Below, in pieces: positions 6,370 to 9,937 of a DNA stretch of 9,937 nucleotides (position 1 is the first letter of the stretch; every line of letters begins with the position of its first letter). This DNA comes from JBAXBF01 sp034429745 (lineage in GTDB: Bacteria; Chloroflexota; Anaerolineae; Anaerolineales; DRKV01): positions 1-9,937 of the forward strand of contig DAOUFY010000168.1 of NCBI GenBank assembly GCA_034429745.1, read 5' to 3'. The notes beneath the pieces were generated by a model that saw nothing but the letters and a program-made list of their open reading frames with translations, was not told where the DNA came from and did not search any database. The position numbers were made by a program, and so were the translations under genes.

Positions 6370-7407
6370 TTACCCATAATAACGACGTAAATCATACGGA
6401 TTTAATATTCCATACTCTGTAATGATCCCCGAGACAAGATGTGGCGGGGTAATGTCAAAAGCAGGATAATACGCCTCAATGGCTGGATCAGTGGTTGGCA
6501 CACCGCGGCAGGTTTTCATCTCTGACGGATCGCGCTCTTCAATTACGATAGATTGACGATCAGGCTTTTCTTTATCCGGACCCCAGGAAAATACAAAAAA
6601 CGGTACGCCATGATAATGAGCAGTGATCGCATTTTGAAAAGTGCCAATTTTATTAACAACATGCCCATCCAAAGTAACTAAATCCGCGGCAGTGAAATAT
6701 TTTTGGATCTTTCCTTGCGATAAGACATAAGCCGGCATGTTATCGCCAATAATTTGCACTGGAATGCCTATCTCTTGGATGCTAGGTGCAGTCAGGCGCG
6801 CTCCCTGAAGATAAGGGCGAGTTTCAGGAGTAAAAACGCGTATTTTCTTGCCATCCTTTTTTGCTAGCGCTAGTGCCAATAGAAATGATGTTTCAGCAAA
6901 GCACATCGTAAGAATGCCATCTCCATCTGCAATCAGACTAGCGCCGTACTCAGCAGCTTTGGCATACTTGAGATAATTTTGGTCTCTTTGATCTTCAATC
7001 CAGCGAAGCAAGGTTTGCGCTACATCCATTTTTTCATTCAAGGCTGTGTGGATAACTTGCATAGCTTTTTCGAGTCGGCGCGCTAGGGCAGTATTTGTCG
7101 GGCGAGTATGTACGAGCCGCAGGCGAGCTGCTTCCAGCTTTTCAAGCTGCTGCGCCGGTGAACTGCCGGCACATTGCTGAGCCGCCAGCACCATTGCATA
7201 TAACGCTGCGTTCGCAGGTCCACCTCCTTGAGTAACCATCTCTTCAATTGCACGAGCAACTTCTTCTACACTGTTACAGCGTACAAACGCTTTTTCAAAA
7301 GGGTACTTTCGCCGATCGCCAATTATCACAGCGCCATTTTCAAACCGGGCAACATTTTCGCGGCGCAATAAGAACGGCAATAACTCATTAATTTCATGCA
7401 GATCCAC
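6370..7407 (-). CDS. mtnA: MtnA-family isomerase (methylthioribose-1-phosphate isomerase-like, eIF2B fold)
   Basis: This 345-residue protein of the eIF2B/MtnA family would convert the aldose 1-phosphate from the phosphorylase into a ketose 1-phosphate (methylthioribulose-1-phosphate or a 5-deoxy analogue). Conserved motifs are TRPTN (R102), the catalytic Cys in ILTMC (C169), ETRPYLQGARLTA (195-207), the acidic residue in TLDG (D247) and VNKIGT (251-256), then IEERDPSE. It diverges from typical MtnA: the RGAPAIG loop is replaced by QGGGPAN (60-66), and about four residues are missing between D247 and VNKIGT. A related isomerase acting on 5-deoxyribose-1-phosphate or ribose-1,5-bisphosphate is possible. 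It starts at GTG (7407), supported by GGAGG 5 nt upstream, and lies 14 bp after ecfT and 14 bp before the phosphorylase gene. Confidence 0.8.
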   Translation of the reverse strand: MDLHEINELLPFLLRRENVARFENGAVIIGDRRKYPFEKAFVRCNSVEEVARAIEEMVTQGGGPANAALYAMVLAAQQCAGSSPAQQLEKLEAARLRLVHTRPTNTALARRLEKAMQVIHTALNEKMDVAQTLLRWIEDQRDQNYLKYAKAAEYGASLIADGDGILTMCFAETSFLLALALAKKDGKKIRVFTPETRPYLQGARLTAPSIQEIGIPVQIIGDNMPAYVLSQGKIQKYFTAADLVTLDGHVVNKIGTFQNAITAHYHGVPFFVFSWGPDKEKPDRQSIVIEERDPSEMKTCRGVPTTDPAIEAYYPAFDITPPHLVSGIITEYGILNPYDLRRYYG

Positions 7408-7412
7408 GCTTT

Positions 7413-7417
7413 CCTCC
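7413..7417 (-). promoter_or_regulatory. Ribosome-binding site deciding the GTG start of the isomerase
   Basis: GGAGG sits 5 nt before GTG at 7407. No ATG is equally well placed, so the non-ATG start is well supported. Confidence 0.8.
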
Positions 7418-7421
7418 GTTG

Positions 7422-8204
7422 TCAGAAGCTGACTAATCCATATATCCTACCATATCCCAAAACAGCAAACACAATAGAAACCACCATAAATACTATCGAA
7501 AACCCCAATACTAAATAATCGGCACGTTGCATTTTTAAACGCAGGAAATATGTGCGCTCTTCTTTTGCTCCAAACCCTTTTGATTCAAGTGCCATAGCAA
7601 AAATATTGGTATTGCGTATTGTTGAAATAAATACAGGTACAAGAAGGGGTAAAAATTTGCGCACCCGAGTCAGCAAGTTGCCCGAATCCAAGTCTAATCC
7701 ACGGCTTCGCTGCGCCTGACTAATCGTGATTGTATTTGCAGCAATGGTCGGCACTAGGCGCAGTGAAGTTGATATGGCAAATCCCACCCGATAAGGCATT
7801 CCTAGACGAATCATGCCCAAAACCAATTCTTCGTTGCGGGTAGTGCTGATTAAGATCATACCAGCAGAGATCATCAATATCATCAGCATTGTTCGAGCAA
7901 TGCTATACATGAGTGATTCCATCGAAATGAACCAAAACAGTGGTGTAGAACCGCGAGAGAATAAATTCCACAAGATCAAGCTCGATATAGTTAACACAAT
8001 TAAGATATAACGGATACGACGCAAGTTTTTAAATGACTTAGAAACAATTAACTGTAATAAGACCAGCAAAGTAACCGGCAGCATCCATATGGGATTTTGA
8101 AAAAGTAAGATTGCCACAAATGTTATCAAGAAAACGATAATCTTGGTGCGTGGATCCAAACGGTGTATAAAGGAATTATTGTCAAGATAAATCTCCGCAT
8201 CCAT
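7422..8204 (-). CDS. ecfT: ECF transporter transmembrane scaffold subunit EcfT
   Basis: This 260-residue membrane protein couples ATP hydrolysis by EcfA to movement of the S component. It has N-terminal helices (about 23-55, 65-83, 96-122), a cytoplasmic coupling region, and a last helix at about 230-250. The family's coupling motifs are present: AQRSRGLD (164-171) and a second ALESKGFGA (205-213), in which Lys replaces the usual Arg of the A-R-G motif. The N-terminus contains HRLDPRTKI, typical of EcfT. Its ATG overlaps the ecfA stop by 1 nt (TGATG), suggesting translational coupling and equal synthesis. Length matches the family. The nearby S component suggests a dedicated (group I) transporter. 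Confidence 0.93.
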   Translation of the reverse strand: MDAEIYLDNNSFIHRLDPRTKIIVFLITFVAILLFQNPIWMLPVTLLVLLQLIVSKSFKNLRRIRYILIVLTISSLILWNLFSRGSTPLFWFISMESLMYSIARTMLMILMISAGMILISTTRNEELVLGMIRLGMPYRVGFAISTSLRLVPTIAANTITISQAQRSRGLDLDSGNLLTRVRKFLPLLVPVFISTIRNTNIFAMALESKGFGAKEERTYFLRLKMQRADYLVLGFSIVFMVVSIVFAVLGYGRIYGLVSF

Positions 8205-9904
8205 CAGCTTGTTGCTCCTTCAATACAGCTGATCATTTCTTCAGGGGTCAGAAAAGTATAGCCAAGCGCATTACTAAACTCAATAAAATGGGGTGGTCGC
8301 AGTGAGGCAGCCTCTAATTCAGCAAAATGCGATAAGACCTCACGGGTTGATCCATGTAATATTATCTTGCCGTCTTTCATAACAAAAACGCGTCGGGCAT
8401 ATTCCGCCACTACCCACATATGATGAGTGATAAAGATGATCGTGCTGCCGCTTTCATTGAGGCGTCGTACCATATTCATCATGCTGCGCTGTTCAGCATA
8501 ATCTAAACCCGTTGTAGGTTCATCCAATATCAATACTTCAGGTTTCGCAGCTAACACTGCAGCCACTGCCACTCGCTGACGACCGCTTTTGGTCAATGTA
8601 AACGGATCATGCTCTTCATAACCTGAAAGTCCAACTGCCTCTAATGACTCTTTGACCCGTAATTTAATCTCGTCCTCTGGCAACTTACGCAAACGGGGGC
8701 TAAAAGCCACTTCATCAAAAACAGTTTCAGAAAATATTTGATGATCCGGGTTTTGAAATACATATCCAACCCGCTGACCAAGCTTAAAAACACCTTGCTC
8801 GCGTGTTGATTTACCATCAACGATTACATCACCGCTAGTCGGCAGAAAGAGGGCATTAAATTGTTTAGCTAGGGTAGTTTTTCCACTGCCGTTTTGCCCC
8901 ACAATAGCCACCATATCTCCCTGATAAATATCTAAGCTCACGTTATCCAACGCTTTAACGCCGGAGCTATATGAATATTCTAAATTACGACATTGAATTA
9001 TCGGTTGTCGGGGTTTCTCTAATTCCGCTTTCTCTTTTGCAACCATTTCCTGATAGGCGGGTTCAGAAATCTTCAAACCGCTCTGTCGAAAAGCTGTGAT
9101 CCCTTCTTCTGGTGTAAGTGGCAAGGTTTGGAAGCCCATTTGTTTGAAAAATCGAGGAATGCCCAATGGCATAACCCCAAGTTCTTCCATATACTCTACA
9201 TCACTGAGCATTTCACGGGTTGGCCCAATCTTTTCAAGCTTGCCTTGGCGGATAAAAGCAATGCGATCGGCATAAAGTGCCTCTTCAGTTTCATGTTCAA
9301 TCACCACTAAGGTCAGATCATCCCGCTTGCACAAGCGGTGGGTTATTTCAAATACCCCCATCTTGCTGATCGGGTCAAGGTCAGTAGTTGGTTCATCCAT
9401 CACTAACACTTTCGGTTTGAGAGCCAACACAGAAGCAATAGCTAATTTTTGTTTTTGCCCGCCAGAAAGGGTTGAGGGCGGCCGGCGGCGAAACTCGCTC
9501 AGCCTCACATACTCGAGGTTTTCATCAACTCTTCGTTTTATTTCTTCCCATTCCACTGCAAAGTTTTCAGGGCCAAAAGCCACCTCTAGCTCGACACTGG
9601 TCGAGAAAAGTTGGGCTTCAAAATCTTGAAAGACCATCCCAACTATCTCAGCCATTTGGGCAACTGTGTGATCGCGGGTATTGCGTCCCATTACCACCAC
9701 ATCCCCTTTTAATTTTCCATGATAAAAATGGGGAATTAATCCATTAATAGTAGCAGCTAAAGTGCTTTTCCCTGCCTCGCTAGGTCCCATTATTACTAAA
9801 AACTCGCCTTGCTGTACTTCTAAATTAACTCCATCCAGGGCGGGAACCTTTTGACCGCGATAACGAAATTGAAGATCTCTGATCGAAATAACCGGGTCGG
9901 GCAT
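8204..9904 (-). CDS. ecfA: ECF transporter ATPase, fused EcfA-EcfA' (two ABC domains)
   Basis: This 566-residue cytosolic ATPase with two ABC domains powers the ECF importer. Domain 1 (about 4-235): Walker A GPSEAGKST (40-48), Q-loop Q93, signature LSGGQ (146-150), Walker B with E171, and switch H204. Domain 2 (about 302-540): Walker A GQNGSGKTT (336-344), Q384, a degenerate signature LTKSG (437-441), E462 and H494. Most ECF systems use two separate ATPases; here they are fused by a charged linker (about 240-300). The start at 9904 is chosen because GGAGG lies 4 nt upstream. An in-frame ATG at 9931 would add nine residues, and its ribosome-binding region is mostly outside the window. It is the first visible gene of the cluster and overlaps ecfT by 1 nt. 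Confidence 0.93.
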   Translation of the reverse strand: MPDPVISIRDLQFRYRGQKVPALDGVNLEVQQGEFLVIMGPSEAGKSTLAATINGLIPHFYHGKLKGDVVVMGRNTRDHTVAQMAEIVGMVFQDFEAQLFSTSVELEVAFGPENFAVEWEEIKRRVDENLEYVRLSEFRRRPPSTLSGGQKQKLAIASVLALKPKVLVMDEPTTDLDPISKMGVFEITHRLCKRDDLTLVVIEHETEEALYADRIAFIRQGKLEKIGPTREMLSDVEYMEELGVMPLGIPRFFKQMGFQTLPLTPEEGITAFRQSGLKISEPAYQEMVAKEKAELEKPRQPIIQCRNLEYSYSSGVKALDNVSLDIYQGDMVAIVGQNGSGKTTLAKQFNALFLPTSGDVIVDGKSTREQGVFKLGQRVGYVFQNPDHQIFSETVFDEVAFSPRLRKLPEDEIKLRVKESLEAVGLSGYEEHDPFTLTKSGRQRVAVAAVLAAKPEVLILDEPTTGLDYAEQRSMMNMVRRLNESGSTIIFITHHMWVVAEYARRVFVMKDGKIILHGSTREVLSHFAELEAASLRPPHFIEFSNALGYTFLTPEEMISCIEGATS

Positions 9905-9908
9905 GGAT

Positions 9909-9913
9909 CCTCC
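9909..9913 (-). promoter_or_regulatory. Ribosome-binding site favouring the ecfA start at 9904
   Basis: GGAGG is 4 nt before the ATG at 9904. The spacing is slightly short, but this is the only visible site. The alternative ATG at 9931 lies too near the window edge to judge. Confidence 0.6.
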
Positions 9914-9937
9914 AAAATATAAACTAGCCATTATTCT

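Noticed and set aside
9327..9747. Plus-strand frames of 100 and 91 residues
   Set aside because: They are antisense shadows of the first ABC domain of EcfA.

Overview
The window looks like a low-to-moderate GC, Gram-positive-type (Firmicutes-like) anaerobe chromosome. Ribosome-binding sites are strong (GGAGG/AGGAG) and genes are tightly packed. The gene content includes an energy-coupling factor (ECF) transporter of the kind typical of Firmicutes. A Negativicutes/Sporomusa-type host is only a guess from gene content. All convincing genes are on the minus strand, so transcription runs from right to left. No rRNA, tRNA, CRISPR array, insertion sequence or phage gene was found.

Right part (about 9904 down to 3203): a compact operon-like cluster. 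In order of transcription it holds a fused double-ATPase EcfA, the EcfT membrane subunit, an MtnA-family isomerase (eIF2B fold), an MTAP/PNP-family phosphorylase, a membrane S component and a MtaD-type amidohydrolase. The first four are separated by 14 bp or less, or overlap by 1 nt. The S component follows a 146-bp gap holding a structured leader, and the amidohydrolase follows a 73-bp gap holding a strong hairpin. Together they suggest uptake and/or salvage of 5'-methylthioadenosine-like or 5'-deoxyadenosine-like nucleosides. In the inferred route, MtaD deaminates the adenine nucleoside to the inosine form, the phosphorylase releases hypoxanthine and the 5-substituted ribose-1-phosphate, and the isomerase converts that to the ribulose-1-phosphate. 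The ECF transporter (A-A', T and S encoded together, as in group I ECF systems) would import the substrate. No downstream enzyme such as a dehydratase or aldolase lies in the window.

Middle (2701-3202): about 500 bp without a convincing gene. It holds a hairpin just after the amidohydrolase, a possible gene relic, an inverted repeat and a weak promoter candidate.

Left part (1-2700): two tandem paralogous genes for membrane-anchored J-domain proteins (J domain, two CxxC pairs, hydrophobic segments, C-terminal OB-fold-like domain). The left copy runs off the window edge. Its linker carries a seven-unit 27-bp minisatellite where the other copy has one unit.
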